DNA of 64,000 bases from Paraburkholderia bryophila. Its GTDB lineage: Bacteria > Pseudomonadota > Gammaproteobacteria > Burkholderiales > Burkholderiaceae. The notes beneath the pieces are model-generated. The model was not told the origin of the DNA and ran no database searches. It saw nothing but the letters and a program-made list of their open reading frames with translations. The position numbers were made by a program, and so were the translations under genes. Shown one piece after another: positions 9,274-17,466 of this stretch (its first letter is position 1; every line of letters starts with the position of its first letter). The DNA lies in contig NZ_JACCAS010000002.1 in assembly GCF_013409255.1 (NCBI RefSeq), positions 1,736,001 to 1,800,000 on the forward strand, given 5' to 3'.

Positions 9274-9534
9274 ATGAAACGCAGTCTCTCCTTCTTTGCG
9301 CGCCGGACCTGCGCCGTCGCGGCGGTGGGCGCCGTCGCCGTATTGAGCGGTTGCAGCAGCAGCGCACCGCTGTTCTTGCCGGACGGCCGCGCCACCACGC
9401 TGGTTCAATGTCCGGTCGGCTCCGACTCTTGCGCGCAGCAAGCTAACGCAAGCTGCGGCGGCGCGTTCGACGTGGTGCGCCAGTCCAGCGAAAACGGCAC
9501 GCTCAGCCTGATCTACGCCTGCCGCCCCAAATGA
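9274..9534 (+). CDS. Small predicted lipoprotein
   Basis: An 86-residue protein with a lipoprotein signal peptide: basic start MKR, hydrophobic core and lipobox LSGC with Cys27 as the lipidated residue. The mature part is only about 60 residues and carries four further cysteines (CPVGSDSC, SCGG, YACR), so disulphides in the periplasm are likely. I do not recognise a functional family. It follows the sigma54 activator by about 87 bp on the same strand and has its own plausible ribosome site (CGGGG, about nine bases before the ATG). Confidence 0.8.
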   Translation: MKRSLSFFARRTCAVAAVGAVAVLSGCSSSAPLFLPDGRATTLVQCPVGSDSCAQQANASCGGAFDVVRQSSENGTLSLIYACRPK

Positions 9535-9538
9535 CGTG

Positions 9539-9559
9539 GCGCCAGCGCAAAGCTGGCGC
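9539..9559 (+). terminator. Hairpin after the small lipoprotein gene
   Basis: Perfect 8-bp stem GCGCCAGC/GCTGGCGC with loop GCAAA starts four bases after the stop codon. There is no T-tract, so it may act as an mRNA-stabilising or Rho-assisted end rather than a classic terminator. Confidence 0.4.
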
Positions 9560-9756
9560 GGTCTGATCGATCCGTTTCTCTGATGCTCCGCGTGCCGTCA
9601 TTCCACGAACGCGGCGCCTCTGTCTCACAGCTTTCATTTTCGCTCGTCACACTCAACCGGCCGGGGAGTCAATTTCTCGGCATCTCCGTATTAAATGCAT
9701 AGTGGTCGGTAATGTTCTATCCGTGACAGGTAATCGTTTCTGCGGAAAGTAATCAT

Positions 9757-9864
9757 ATGAAAATCTTAAGCGCCATTTTTTCTGATTATTTTGCTTCCCA
9801 CTATCGTCGTGTAATTGCAAGCCCCTATTTTCTCGTCTGTGAACCGAGTCGGTGCGGCACCTAA
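9757..9864 (+). CDS. Possible 35-residue small protein in an AT-rich gap
   Basis: The gene-free stretch 9535-10068 is clearly more AT-rich than its surroundings. Inside it an ATG at 9757 is preceded by GGAAAG at a normal ribosome-site distance and opens a 35-codon frame (MKILSAIFSDYF, then ASHYRRVIASPYF) ending in TAA at 9862. The peptide is hydrophobic/aromatic with a basic patch. I see no homology from memory and the frame may be chance. The rest of the gap shows no recognisable gene. Confidence 0.25.
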   Translation: MKILSAIFSDYFASHYRRVIASPYFLVCEPSRCGT

Positions 9865-10068
9865 CGGAACGCGAAGTTTGTCAGCAGTACGCTTTCCCCT
9901 GCGCTTTGTGATTAAGGCGCTATGCAGATTTTGCTGATTTTTTATTCACAGCGGAGTGCGCACAGAATAATTTTCCGTAAGGGTTAACGGTGGTAGGCCA
10001 CCTGCGGCACGCTTTATGCTTTGAAAATTGCTTCGAAATGAGTTCAATGAGTATTCCGGGGAAAAGCA

Positions 10069-10272
10069 ATGGATCATCACCAACTCGAAAAAGATATTGA
10101 GCATCTTGAGCACGTCATCTCACACATCTCTGCCGAAGACCGCATTCCGCTGTCCTACTGGCGTGGCCGCATCGATTCGGTGTCCGGCGCGGTGCGGATG
10201 CCCGCCCAGGCCAGCCGCGTCAAACGTCTCAATGCCGCGCTCTCGGAGCTCGAGCAGCGGCAAAAAGTCTGA
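10069..10272 (+). CDS. Conserved-looking small protein of unknown function
   Basis: A 67-residue charged, cytoplasmic-looking protein (starts MDHHQLEKDIEHLEHVI, ends with a helical LNAALSELEQRQKV) with no signal peptide or membrane segment. Heptad-like leucine spacing at both ends suggests helices. GGGGAAAAG just upstream is a good ribosome site for ATG 10069. A longer overlapping frame (10028-10465) is less protein-like and is discarded. I do not recognise the family; this looks like one of the short conserved hypotheticals common in Burkholderiaceae. Confidence 0.6.
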   Translation: MDHHQLEKDIEHLEHVISHISAEDRIPLSYWRGRIDSVSGAVRMPAQASRVKRLNAALSELEQRQKV

Positions 10273-10318
10273 CGCGTCGCCCCAGTGGACGAACGATGTG
10301 TCACGCCCAAATCGGGTA

Positions 10319-10336
10319 ACGTTTTCTGAAAAACGT
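10319..10336. promoter_or_regulatory. AT-rich inverted repeat upstream of the serine hydrolase
   Basis: Arms ACGTTTT and AAAACGT separated by four bases lie 46 bp after the small-protein gene and about 170 bp before the hydrolase. It could be an operator or a weak terminator stem. Confidence 0.3.
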
Positions 10337-10508
10337 GGTAACGGTCATTATTTCCGAATAAGCCGACGCGTTATCTTTTATCCGACTTGCGTCATGTCCG
10401 GCGTTACGATTGCACGGGTTTTCCAGTGTCGATCGTCGACGATCGGACGTCGCACGGGCGGGTGAAACATAAATGGGCGAATGCGTCCTCCACTGATTCA
10501 GGATAAAC

Positions 10509-11708
10509 ATGCAACCAGCAGGACTTTCAGCGACGCGACTGACGGCGCTGACGAATGCCATGCAAGGCTACGTGGAACGCGGCGAAGTGGCGGGTGTGGT
10601 GTCGATGGTTTGGCGGCGTGGTGAAATCGGTTATTTCGAGCCACTGGGCTGGCGCGATGAAGCCGCGCAATTGCCCATGGAACGCGACACGTTATTTCGC
10701 ATTGCGTCGATGACCAAGCCGGTCACGAGCGCCGCGATTCTGATGCTGATCGAAGAAGACCGCCTCGCGCTGGACACACCGATCTCGCTGTGGCTGCCCG
10801 AACTCGGCGCACCGCGCGTATTGCGCGATCTCACCGGCCCGCTCGACGAAACCGATCCGGCCAAGGCGCCGCTTACCGTGCTCGATCTGTTGACGCATCG
10901 CGCCGGCTTCGCCTATCACTTCACCGCGACCGGGCCGCTGGCGGAAGCGTATGCGGCCGCGTTCAACGGCTTCGAAGCGCACGGCGACGCCGGCGCGTGG
11001 CTCACCCGCATCGCGGCCTTGCCGTTGATGTTCCAGCCGGGCTCGCGCTGGCACTACGGCGTTGCGACCGACGTCCTCGGCGTGCTGATCGAACGTGTGA
11101 GCGGCATGTCGCTCGGCGAGTTCTTCCGCACGCGGATTTTCGAGCCGCTCGGCATGCGCGATACCGCGTTCTGGGTGCCCGACTCGCAGCTCGCCCGACT
11201 GGCGACCGCTTATGGCGTCGAGCCGGGCACGCGGCAGCGCGTGGTCGAAGATCATCCGTCGGCGAGCCGTTGGGCGAATCCTGGCCGCTTCCAGAGCGGC
11301 GGCGGTGGTCTCGTGTCGACGGCTGCCGATTATTTGCAGTTCGCGCAACTACTGCTCGGCCGCGGACGAGTCGGCGCGACGCGCTTGCTGTCGCATCGCT
11401 CGGTCGATCTGATGCGCTCGAACTTTCTCACGCGCGACCAGCGCCGCGTGCCCGCGTTCGGCCATGTGTTGTGGGCGGGGCAGGGGTTCGGCCTGGGCTT
11501 GTCGATCGTCGACGATCCGGCGCAGCAATTGCCGCTCGGCTATCGCTCGCTCGGCTCGTTCGGCTGGCCGGGCGCGTATGGCACGAGCTGGTTTGCCGAT
11601 CCGGTGGAAGACCTGATTGGCCTGATGCTGATTCAGCGGCGCGCGATCGAACCGTTCCCAATGGCACTCGACTTCGAACGCCGCGTGTACGATGCAATTG
11701 ACGATTGA
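10509..11708 (+). CDS. Class C beta-lactamase-like serine hydrolase (EstB-type esterase)
   Basis: A 399-residue member of the beta-lactamase/transpeptidase-like superfamily. The nucleophile motif is SMTK (Ser67-x-x-Lys70) within FRIASMTKPVTSAAIL. The segment HYGVATDVLGVLIERVSG fits the tyrosine-motif region of the esterase branch, and a GAYGTSWF segment lies near the C-terminus. No signal peptide is evident, so it is probably cytoplasmic, which favours an esterase such as EstB over a true beta-lactamase. The physiological substrate cannot be told from sequence. ATG 10509 is preceded by a weak AGGATAAAC ribosome site. It appears monocistronic. Confidence 0.88.
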   Translation: MQPAGLSATRLTALTNAMQGYVERGEVAGVVSMVWRRGEIGYFEPLGWRDEAAQLPMERDTLFRIASMTKPVTSAAILMLIEEDRLALDTPISLWLPELGAPRVLRDLTGPLDETDPAKAPLTVLDLLTHRAGFAYHFTATGPLAEAYAAAFNGFEAHGDAGAWLTRIAALPLMFQPGSRWHYGVATDVLGVLIERVSGMSLGEFFRTRIFEPLGMRDTAFWVPDSQLARLATAYGVEPGTRQRVVEDHPSASRWANPGRFQSGGGGLVSTAADYLQFAQLLLGRGRVGATRLLSHRSVDLMRSNFLTRDQRRVPAFGHVLWAGQGFGLGLSIVDDPAQQLPLGYRSLGSFGWPGAYGTSWFADPVEDLIGLMLIQRRAIEPFPMALDFERRVYDAIDD

Positions 11709-11755
11709 GTACCCCGGCTGCGTTCGCCAAGCCGTCAGCCTGGAAGGCTCACCAA

Positions 11756-11796
11756 GCGGGCCTCCCTGAGCGGGCCTCCCTGAGCGGGCCTCCCTA
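11756..11796. repeat. 14-bp tandem repeat, about three copies
   Basis: GCGGGCCTCCCTGA is repeated head to tail at 11756-11769 and 11770-11783, with a third partial copy at 11784-11796. It lies between the serine hydrolase and the H-NS gene, about 90-130 bp before the latter. Copy number may vary between strains. Confidence 0.8.
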
Positions 11797-11884
11797 TCCG
11801 GCACTTTATTCGTCTGATAGTGTCCACGAGGGGACTTCCTCAGGGGCGTCCTGCAGTTCGTCCACCCGAAACGGAGCATCCGCC

Positions 11885-12175
11885 ATGGCCACGTACAAGC
11901 AGTTGACTGCCCAGCTCGAAAAACTCCACAAGGAAGTTGCCGTGGCCCGCGAGAAGGAAATTGCGCAGGCGATCGTCGACATCAAGCAGCAAATCGCCGA
12001 CTACGATCTGACCGCCGAAGAGCTCGGTTTTACGAGCAAGCGTGTGCCGGGACGTAAAGCGGCGTCGGTCGCCAAGTATCGCAACCCGAAAACCGGCGAG
12101 ACCTGGAGCGGTCGTGGCCGTTCTCCCGGCTGGCTGACGGGCAAGAATCGCGAGCGCTTTCTGATCGAAAGCTGA
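11885..12175 (+). CDS. H-NS family nucleoid-associated protein
   Basis: A 96-residue histone-like protein. The N-terminal half (MATYKQLTAQLEKLHKEVA, up to about residue 40) is a coiled-coil oligomerisation helix. The C-terminal half has the H-NS DNA-binding signature: YRNPKTGETWSGRGRSPGWL. Such proteins bind AT-rich DNA and silence horizontally acquired or surface-structure genes. The frame is open from 11705, but ATG 11885 (after GGAGCATCCGCC) begins the conserved sequence. The AT-rich promoter regions of the fimbrial and two-partner secretion loci in this window are plausible targets, which is inference. Confidence 0.93.
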   Translation: MATYKQLTAQLEKLHKEVAVAREKEIAQAIVDIKQQIADYDLTAEELGFTSKRVPGRKAASVAKYRNPKTGETWSGRGRSPGWLTGKNRERFLIES

Positions 12176-12202
12176 CGCCTGGCGTTGCGTGGCGCGTGCA
12201 GG

Positions 12203-12221
12203 GACAGCGCATCGCGCTGTC
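12203..12221 (+). terminator. Hairpin after the H-NS gene
   Basis: Perfect 8-bp stem GACAGCGC/GCGCTGTC with a 3-base loop. A T-run (12242-12247) follows only about 20 bases later, so termination by this hairpin alone is uncertain. Confidence 0.4.
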
Positions 12222-12259
12222 TGAAGTGATGTTGCGCGCGGTTTTTTCCGCACCGCTGG

Positions 12260-12285
12260 GCAGATCCCGAAAACACTCACCTTTG
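12260..12285. repeat. 26-bp dispersed repeat, copy 1
   Basis: Copy 1 of a 26-bp sequence containing CCCGAAAACACTCACCTTTG; copy 2 is at 12587-12612 and differs at only two positions. The gene-free stretch 12176-12754 between the H-NS and Fae genes contains both copies, a hairpin at its left end and an ATCACC/GGTGAT inverted repeat near 12555. I see no convincing gene in it. Confidence 0.75.
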
Positions 12286-12586
12286 ACCTCGCGACGAGTT
12301 GCGGACCACGGCATTTTCTAGATAGCGCATAGCGGGCTGCGTTGTTTCGGTGAGCCTGGTTTTGTCGACTGACGCACCTTCGAGTGTGCTTGCGGCCGCT
12401 CTCCCGAGCCCGCGGACGATCCCGCCAAACCCGTGCCAGCCTTGGCTGGCGGGCATTACCAGGCGATCCGAAGAATCGGTTTCCACCCACTTCATCGCAT
12501 TTCAACTCTCTTTTCAGCTTCGTGTTGCCAGTGCGTGAGCGCCGTCTCGCGTGATCACCTTTCAGGGTGATTCGGGCTTCACCGTC

Positions 12587-12612
12587 GCAGGTCCCGAAAA
12601 CGCTCACCTTTG
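12587..12612. repeat. 26-bp dispersed repeat, copy 2
   Basis: Contains CCCGAAAACGCTCACCTTTG and matches copy 1 at 24 of 26 positions in the same orientation, 327 bp apart. It ends about 140 bp before the Fae start codon. It may be a regulatory site or a member of a dispersed extragenic repeat. Confidence 0.75.
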
Positions 12613-12754
12613 CGTTCGCCTCAGGCTGACGCCCGTCGTCGCGCTCCGCACAAACCCGGAGTTGAGTTCGCCTCATACCCCGCATCAAAACTCATCGTTA
12701 CAGGGGCGAGGTTGCCGAACAGCACAATCGGTCATCCCTTTACCCCCCAACGGA

Positions 12755-13285
12755 ATGACCATGAGCGTATCGACGGACAAACAACTCTTTATCGGCGAAG
12801 GATTCGAAGGCCCGGGCGTCAACCTCGCGCACATCAACGTGCTGGTCGGCCCGCGCAACGGTCCGGCGGGACAGGCCTTCGCTACCGCATTGGCGACGCC
12901 TTCTGCAGGCCACGCGCCGTTCGTCGTGATCGCGCGTCCGGGCGTGCCGACCAAACCTCTGACGCTGTATGTGAACAAGGCGCAGATCGGCAGCGACTTC
13001 CACGGCAACGCAACCTGGGGCGCTTCGCAAGCGGGCATTGCGAAGGCGGTCGCCGAGTCGCTGGAAAACGGCACGCTGCCGCCCGAAGCGGAAAACGATT
13101 GGGTGGTGGTGTCGGCGAACTGGGTCAATCCGAGTACTGACGATCTCGACGCCGTCTTCGAGAACAACTACCGCGCGTGCAAGAACGCGATTCTCGCTGC
13201 GATGAAGGGCCTGCCGCATCGCGATGAAGTATTCGCCGCAGCGCGCGAAGTGTCGAATCCGTTTTACACACCCAAACAACGTTGA
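12755..13285 (+). CDS. Formaldehyde-activating enzyme (Fae) family protein
   Basis: A 176-residue protein matching Fae, which condenses formaldehyde with tetrahydromethanopterin. Conserved stretches include IGEGFEGPGVNLAHINVLVG with the family's histidine (His26), the PLTLYVNKAQI segment, WGASQAGIAKAV and FENNYRACKNAI. The length is about right for the family. ATG 12755 is followed two codons later by another ATG (12761); neither has a strong ribosome site. No methanopterin-pathway genes are in the window; the neighbours are an aldo/keto reductase, a semialdehyde dehydrogenase and a transporter. The protein could therefore handle formaldehyde from aromatic demethylation, or act on another aldehyde as some Fae homologues are suspected to. 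Confidence 0.9.
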   Translation: MTMSVSTDKQLFIGEGFEGPGVNLAHINVLVGPRNGPAGQAFATALATPSAGHAPFVVIARPGVPTKPLTLYVNKAQIGSDFHGNATWGASQAGIAKAVAESLENGTLPPEAENDWVVVSANWVNPSTDDLDAVFENNYRACKNAILAAMKGLPHRDEVFAAAREVSNPFYTPKQR

Positions 13286-13335
13286 TCGTGTGGCGCGCCA
13301 TGTAGCGCAGCCTCATACGACAGGAGACAAGCATC

Positions 13336-14373
13336 ATGGAATACATTCGCCTCGGCCATTCCGGCCTCAAAGTTTCGCGTTTGTGCCTCGGCACGATGAA
13401 CATGGGCACGCCGCAATGGAAGCCGTGGATCTTCGACGAAGCGCAAAGCGAGCCGATCGTTCGTCACGCGATCGAAGCGGGCGTGAACTTCATCGACCTG
13501 GCGGATTTCTATTCGACCGGCGTCGGTGAAGAGGTGGTGGGCCGCATTCTGAAACGGATCGCGCGTCGCGAGGAAATCGTCGTGACCACCAAAGTCGGCT
13601 ATGACATGGGCGCGTATCAGAACGCCGGCGGCCATTCGCGCAAGCACATCATGGACGGCATCGACGGTTCACTGACACGCCTGGGCATGGACTACGTCGA
13701 TCTCTACATGCTGCATTTCTTCGACGTCAACACGCCGGTCGAGGAAAGCATGAGCGCGATGAACGATATCGTGCGCGCCGGCAAGGCTCGCTATATCGGC
13801 GTGTCGACCATGTACACGTGGCAGTTCGCGAAGATCATGCAGGTCTGCGAGCGCAACGGCTGGCACAAACCGATCAACATGCAATTGCAGTTGAATCTGG
13901 CGTATCGCGAGGAAGAGCGCGAAATGATTCCGTATTGCCAGGATCAGGGCGTCGGCGTGTCGGTGTTCAGTCCGCTGGCGCGCGGGCTGCTGACCTGCGA
14001 TCCGAACTCGACGCGCAATCAGACGGACTTCTTCACCGCGCAAATGTACGGCGACGACGCTTCGCGCGAGATCGCCGCGTCGGTGGCGCGGGTGGCCGCA
14101 CGGCGTGGCGTGTCCGCCGCGCAAATCGCGCAGGCGTGGGTGCTGAATCATCACGGCGTCGCGAGCATGCTGGTCGGCGCGGATACGCCGGCGCAGTTCG
14201 ATAGCGCCGTGGCCGCGCTCGGCACCACGCTCTCGGCGGATGAGCTGTTCGAACTCGAACGCAATTACACCCCGTGCGATCTGATCAACGATTACACCTC
14301 GGGACGGCGTATCGCTCGTGAGCCTCGGCTCGCGCAGGGCACATTCGTCGAGAATCTGGAGAAGGCGGCATGA
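13336..14373 (+). CDS. Aldo/keto reductase
   Basis: A 345-residue NADP(H)-dependent aldo/keto reductase with a TIM-barrel fold. The tetrad is visible as Asp54 and Tyr59 (DLADFYS), Lys86 (VVTTKVG) and the histidine of YMLHFFD. The C-terminal part (RRGVSAAQIAQAWVL) fits the cofactor-binding region. It follows Fae by 50 bp, with AGGAGA about nine bases before ATG 13336, and overlaps the dehydrogenase gene by ATGA, so the three are likely co-transcribed and act on aldehydes. The actual substrate is unknown. Confidence 0.92.
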   Translation: MEYIRLGHSGLKVSRLCLGTMNMGTPQWKPWIFDEAQSEPIVRHAIEAGVNFIDLADFYSTGVGEEVVGRILKRIARREEIVVTTKVGYDMGAYQNAGGHSRKHIMDGIDGSLTRLGMDYVDLYMLHFFDVNTPVEESMSAMNDIVRAGKARYIGVSTMYTWQFAKIMQVCERNGWHKPINMQLQLNLAYREEEREMIPYCQDQGVGVSVFSPLARGLLTCDPNSTRNQTDFFTAQMYGDDASREIAASVARVAARRGVSAAQIAQAWVLNHHGVASMLVGADTPAQFDSAVAALGTTLSADELFELERNYTPCDLINDYTSGRRIAREPRLAQGTFVENLEKAA

Positions 14374-15809
14374 ACGAATTTCTGCGGACGGCGCATTACA
14401 TTGGCGGCGAGTGGTACGAGAGCACCAACACCTATGCCGTACTGAATCCCGCGACCGGCGAGGTCGTCGCTCAGGTCGCGAAAGGCGGCGCGGAAGAAGC
14501 CGGGCAGGCGATCGCCGCCGCCGAGCGTGCGTTTCCCGCGTGGCGCGCATTGACCGCCAAAGAGCGCGGCGCGCGCGTCAAACGCTGGGGCGAGCTGATG
14601 CTCGAAAATCGCGACGCGCTCGCCGAACTGCTGACGCTCGAGCAAGGCAAACCGCTTGCCGAGGCGCGCGGCGAAGTCGGCTACGCGGCCAGCTTCTTCG
14701 AATGGTTCGCGGAAGAAGCCAAGCGCGCGTATGGCGACGTGATCCCGAGTCCCAATCCGAACGCGAAGATCATCGTCACGCGCGAACCGGTGGGCGTGGT
14801 CGCGGCCATCACGCCGTGGAACTTCCCGCTTGCGATGATTACGCGTAAGGCCGGTCCCGCACTGGCGGCCGGTTGCACGATGGTGCTCAAGCCGTCGGAA
14901 GAAACGCCGTTGTCCGCGTTGGCGCTCGCGGTGCTGGCGCAGAAAGCCGGCATTCCGTCGGGCGTGTTCAACGTCGTTTCGGGCGACGCGGTGGCGATTG
15001 GCGGCGCGCTCACCGAATCCGACGTGGTGCGCAAGCTCTCGTTCACCGGCTCGACGCGCGTCGGCAAACTGCTCGCGAAGCAGTCGGCGGATACGCTGAA
15101 GAAGCTGTCGCTCGAACTCGGCGGCAACGCGCCGTTCATCGTGTTCGACGACGCCGATCTCGACGCCGCCGTGCAAGGCGCGATGGCGTCGAAATTCCGT
15201 AACACCGGGCAGACCTGTGTGTGCGTCAATCGCTTCTACGTGCAGGACGGCATTTACGACGCGTTCACGCAGGCGCTGACGAACGCGGTGCGCAAGATGC
15301 GCGTCGGGAACGCGTTGCAAGGCGAGGTCGAACAAGGTCCGCTGATCAATCAGGCTGCGTTGAAGAAGGTCGAAACGCACGTCGCCGATGCGTTGCAAAA
15401 GGGCGCGAAGATTTTGACGGGCGGCAAACCGCATGCGCTCGGCGGCACGTTCTACGAGCCGACCGTTCTCGCCGACGCCTCCAGCGCGATGCTGATCGCG
15501 GCCGAAGAAACTTTCGGTCCGGTCGCGGCGTGCTTCCGCTTCAAGACCGAAGAAGAAGCCATCCACGCGGCCAACGACACACCGTTCGGCCTGTCGGCGT
15601 ATTTCTACACGCGCGACCTGGCCCGGGCGTGGCGCGTCGGCGAAGCGCTGGAAAGCGGCATGGTCGGCATCAACGAGGGAATTCTGTCGACGGAAGTCGC
15701 GCCGTTCGGTGGCGTCAAACAATCGGGCCTCGGCCGCGAAGGCTCGAAGTACGGGCTCGACGAATACACCGAGTTGAAATACATGATGATGGGCGGCCTC
15801 GGGCGCTGA
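14370..15809 (+). CDS. NAD(P)-dependent succinate-semialdehyde dehydrogenase-like aldehyde dehydrogenase
   Basis: A 479-residue aldehyde dehydrogenase that oxidises an aldehyde to the acid. Landmarks are TPWNFPLAMITRK, SFTGSTRVGKLL, the general base Glu249 (SLELGGNAPF), the nucleophile Cys283 (NTGQTCVCVNRFY) and the late PFGGVKQSGLGREG. These are typical of the GabD/succinate- or glutarate-semialdehyde group. The start codon overlaps the stop of the aldo/keto reductase gene (ATGA), which indicates translational coupling. Together with Fae it suggests detoxification or catabolism of aldehydes. Confidence 0.93.
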   Translation: MNEFLRTAHYIGGEWYESTNTYAVLNPATGEVVAQVAKGGAEEAGQAIAAAERAFPAWRALTAKERGARVKRWGELMLENRDALAELLTLEQGKPLAEARGEVGYAASFFEWFAEEAKRAYGDVIPSPNPNAKIIVTREPVGVVAAITPWNFPLAMITRKAGPALAAGCTMVLKPSEETPLSALALAVLAQKAGIPSGVFNVVSGDAVAIGGALTESDVVRKLSFTGSTRVGKLLAKQSADTLKKLSLELGGNAPFIVFDDADLDAAVQGAMASKFRNTGQTCVCVNRFYVQDGIYDAFTQALTNAVRKMRVGNALQGEVEQGPLINQAALKKVETHVADALQKGAKILTGGKPHALGGTFYEPTVLADASSAMLIAAEETFGPVAACFRFKTEEEAIHAANDTPFGLSAYFYTRDLARAWRVGEALESGMVGINEGILSTEVAPFGGVKQSGLGREGSKYGLDEYTELKYMMMGGLGR

Positions 15810-15945
15810 GCGGAAAATCTGCGCGTCTCGCCACGCGCATGCCGGAAAAATGCCGCGGAAAACACGCGGCGTAACCTGGCACAACCGGGCGTGGCCGGCA
15901 AGACGCCGGTCGCGCCCGGTCATTCATAAACACGAAGGAGACAGC

Positions 15946-17328
15946 GTGAGCAATCAGGACATCCAGACGGCCGCTCTCGGCCTTGCCCCTACCTTGCCGG
16001 CCGCGGCGGCCCCCGCGCGCGGCCGCATTTCGCTCGACGACGTTCCGCTGAACGCCTTTCACGTCAAGATCGCCGGTTTGACGTTCGGCGCGCATTTCAC
16101 GGAAGGATTCGCGCTCGGCACGATCGGCTACGCGCTTGCCGCGATGAATCGCCAGATGCCGCTCGACGCATTCTGGATGGGCATGATCGGCAGCTCCGCG
16201 CTGATGGGGATTTTCTTCGGTAGCCTGGTGTTCGGCTGGTTGTCGGACCGGTTGGGACGCCAGAAAATTTTTCTGCTGAGTTTCCTGATCATCACCGCGG
16301 CCGCGTTCGCGCAGTTCTATGTGCGCTCGCCGGCTGAGTTGTGTTTGTTGCGCGTGCTGATCGGCTTCGGCATGGGCGGCGATTTCGCCGTGGGGCATGC
16401 GATTCTCGCGGAATTCTCGCCGCGCAAGCATCGTGGCACCTTGCTCGGCTCGTTCAGCGTGGTGTGGACGATCGGCTACGTGGTGGCGAACGTGCTCGGC
16501 ATGCATTACGCCGACGCATCGCCCGATGCCTGGCGGTGGTTGCTTGCCTCCGCGGGCGTACCCGCGCTGATCGTGCTGGTGCTGCGCATGGGCACGCCTG
16601 AATCGCCGCGCTGGTTGCATGGCAAAGGCCGCGTCGCGGAAGCCCGCGCGGTCCTGCTCAAGCATTTCGGCGCCCACGTCACGCTCGACGGCGGCCACGA
16701 CGAACATGGTCAGATGGCCGGCGGCTTCGCGCGTCTGTTCAGAAAAGACCTGATTCGCCGGACGATTTTCAATTGCGCGTTTTTTGTGTGCCTCGTCATT
16801 CCTTATTTCGCGATCTATACGTTCCTGCCGACCATCCTGAAAGCGATCCATTTGAACAACGACTCGAGCGCGGATTTTCTGCTGAACGGATTTCTCGTGC
16901 TCGGTGCGCTGATCGGTATCTGGCTGACCATCAAACTGCCGCGCCGGGTGTTCCTGATTGGATCGTTCGCGGTGACGTGTTTGTCGCTGATCGCGTTGAG
17001 CGTGCTGCCGGAATCGGCGGCGATGGGCATGATCGTCGCGTTCGCGATCTTCACGCTGACGATGTCGGCGTTCTCCAATCTCGTCGGCGTGTTTCCGCCG
17101 GAATGCTTTCCGACCGAGGTGCGCGCCTGCGGCGTGGGCCTCGCGATCGCTTGCAGCCGGCTCGGTTCGGCAGTCGGCACGTTTCTGCTGCCGCTGGGCA
17201 TCGTCCACCTGGGTTTTCACGCGACGATGACGGTGCTGGCGACGGTCCTGCTGATCGGCATGGTGGTGTCGATAGCGTGGGCGCCTGAGACGAAACATCT
17301 CACGCTGAACGAAGCCAGCGGCGCCTAA
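15946..17328 (+). CDS. MFS transporter, aromatic acid/metabolite:H+ symporter type
   Basis: A 460-residue 12-helix major facilitator. The loop 2-3 signature is GWLSDRLGRQKIF, and there is an LLRVLIGFGMGGDFAVG helix followed by FSPRKHRGTLLGSF. It resembles aromatic acid or small-metabolite importers. The frame is open from 15850, but GTG 15946 has AAGGAGA about six bases upstream and gives a normal N-terminal tail. It lies 136 bp after the dehydrogenase and ends the cluster at a strong terminator. A methoxylated aromatic as substrate would explain the nearby Fae, which is speculative. Confidence 0.9.
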   Translation: MSNQDIQTAALGLAPTLPAAAAPARGRISLDDVPLNAFHVKIAGLTFGAHFTEGFALGTIGYALAAMNRQMPLDAFWMGMIGSSALMGIFFGSLVFGWLSDRLGRQKIFLLSFLIITAAAFAQFYVRSPAELCLLRVLIGFGMGGDFAVGHAILAEFSPRKHRGTLLGSFSVVWTIGYVVANVLGMHYADASPDAWRWLLASAGVPALIVLVLRMGTPESPRWLHGKGRVAEARAVLLKHFGAHVTLDGGHDEHGQMAGGFARLFRKDLIRRTIFNCAFFVCLVIPYFAIYTFLPTILKAIHLNNDSSADFLLNGFLVLGALIGIWLTIKLPRRVFLIGSFAVTCLSLIALSVLPESAAMGMIVAFAIFTLTMSAFSNLVGVFPPECFPTEVRACGVGLAIACSRLGSAVGTFLLPLGIVHLGFHATMTVLATVLLIGMVVSIAWAPETKHLTLNEASGA

Positions 17329-17350
17329 CTCGCCGCAACGCTGAAAAAAA

Positions 17351-17382
17351 CCCGCCGCATCGGCAACGATGCGGCGGGTTTT
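17351..17382 (+). terminator. Rho-independent terminator after the MFS gene
   Basis: Perfect 11-bp stem CCCGCCGCATC/GATGCGGCGGG, 6-base loop, followed by TTTT. It ends the Fae-AKR-ALDH-MFS cluster. Confidence 0.9.
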
Positions 17383-17444
17383 CTATTGGGTGGCTCAAAT
17401 TGTGGCTCGATCATTCGATTCGGGCTTTTTCTCATTGAATTTTT

Positions 17445-17466
17445 AGGAGAAGTCTTATTTTCTCCT
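17445..17466. promoter_or_regulatory. Inverted repeat in the AT-rich fimbrial promoter region
   Basis: Arms AGGAGAA and TTCTCCT are separated by eight bases in the markedly AT-rich stretch 17383-17620 before the pilin gene. Further short inverted repeats follow (CTTAT/ATAAG near 17511, GAAAT/ATTTC near 17557). These are candidate regulator or H-NS nucleation sites; none is proven. Confidence 0.35.

Noticed and set aside
10028..10465. 145-codon plus-strand frame overlapping the small gene at 10069
   Set aside because: Basic, low-complexity sequence; the 67-codon frame has the better ribosome site and more natural composition.
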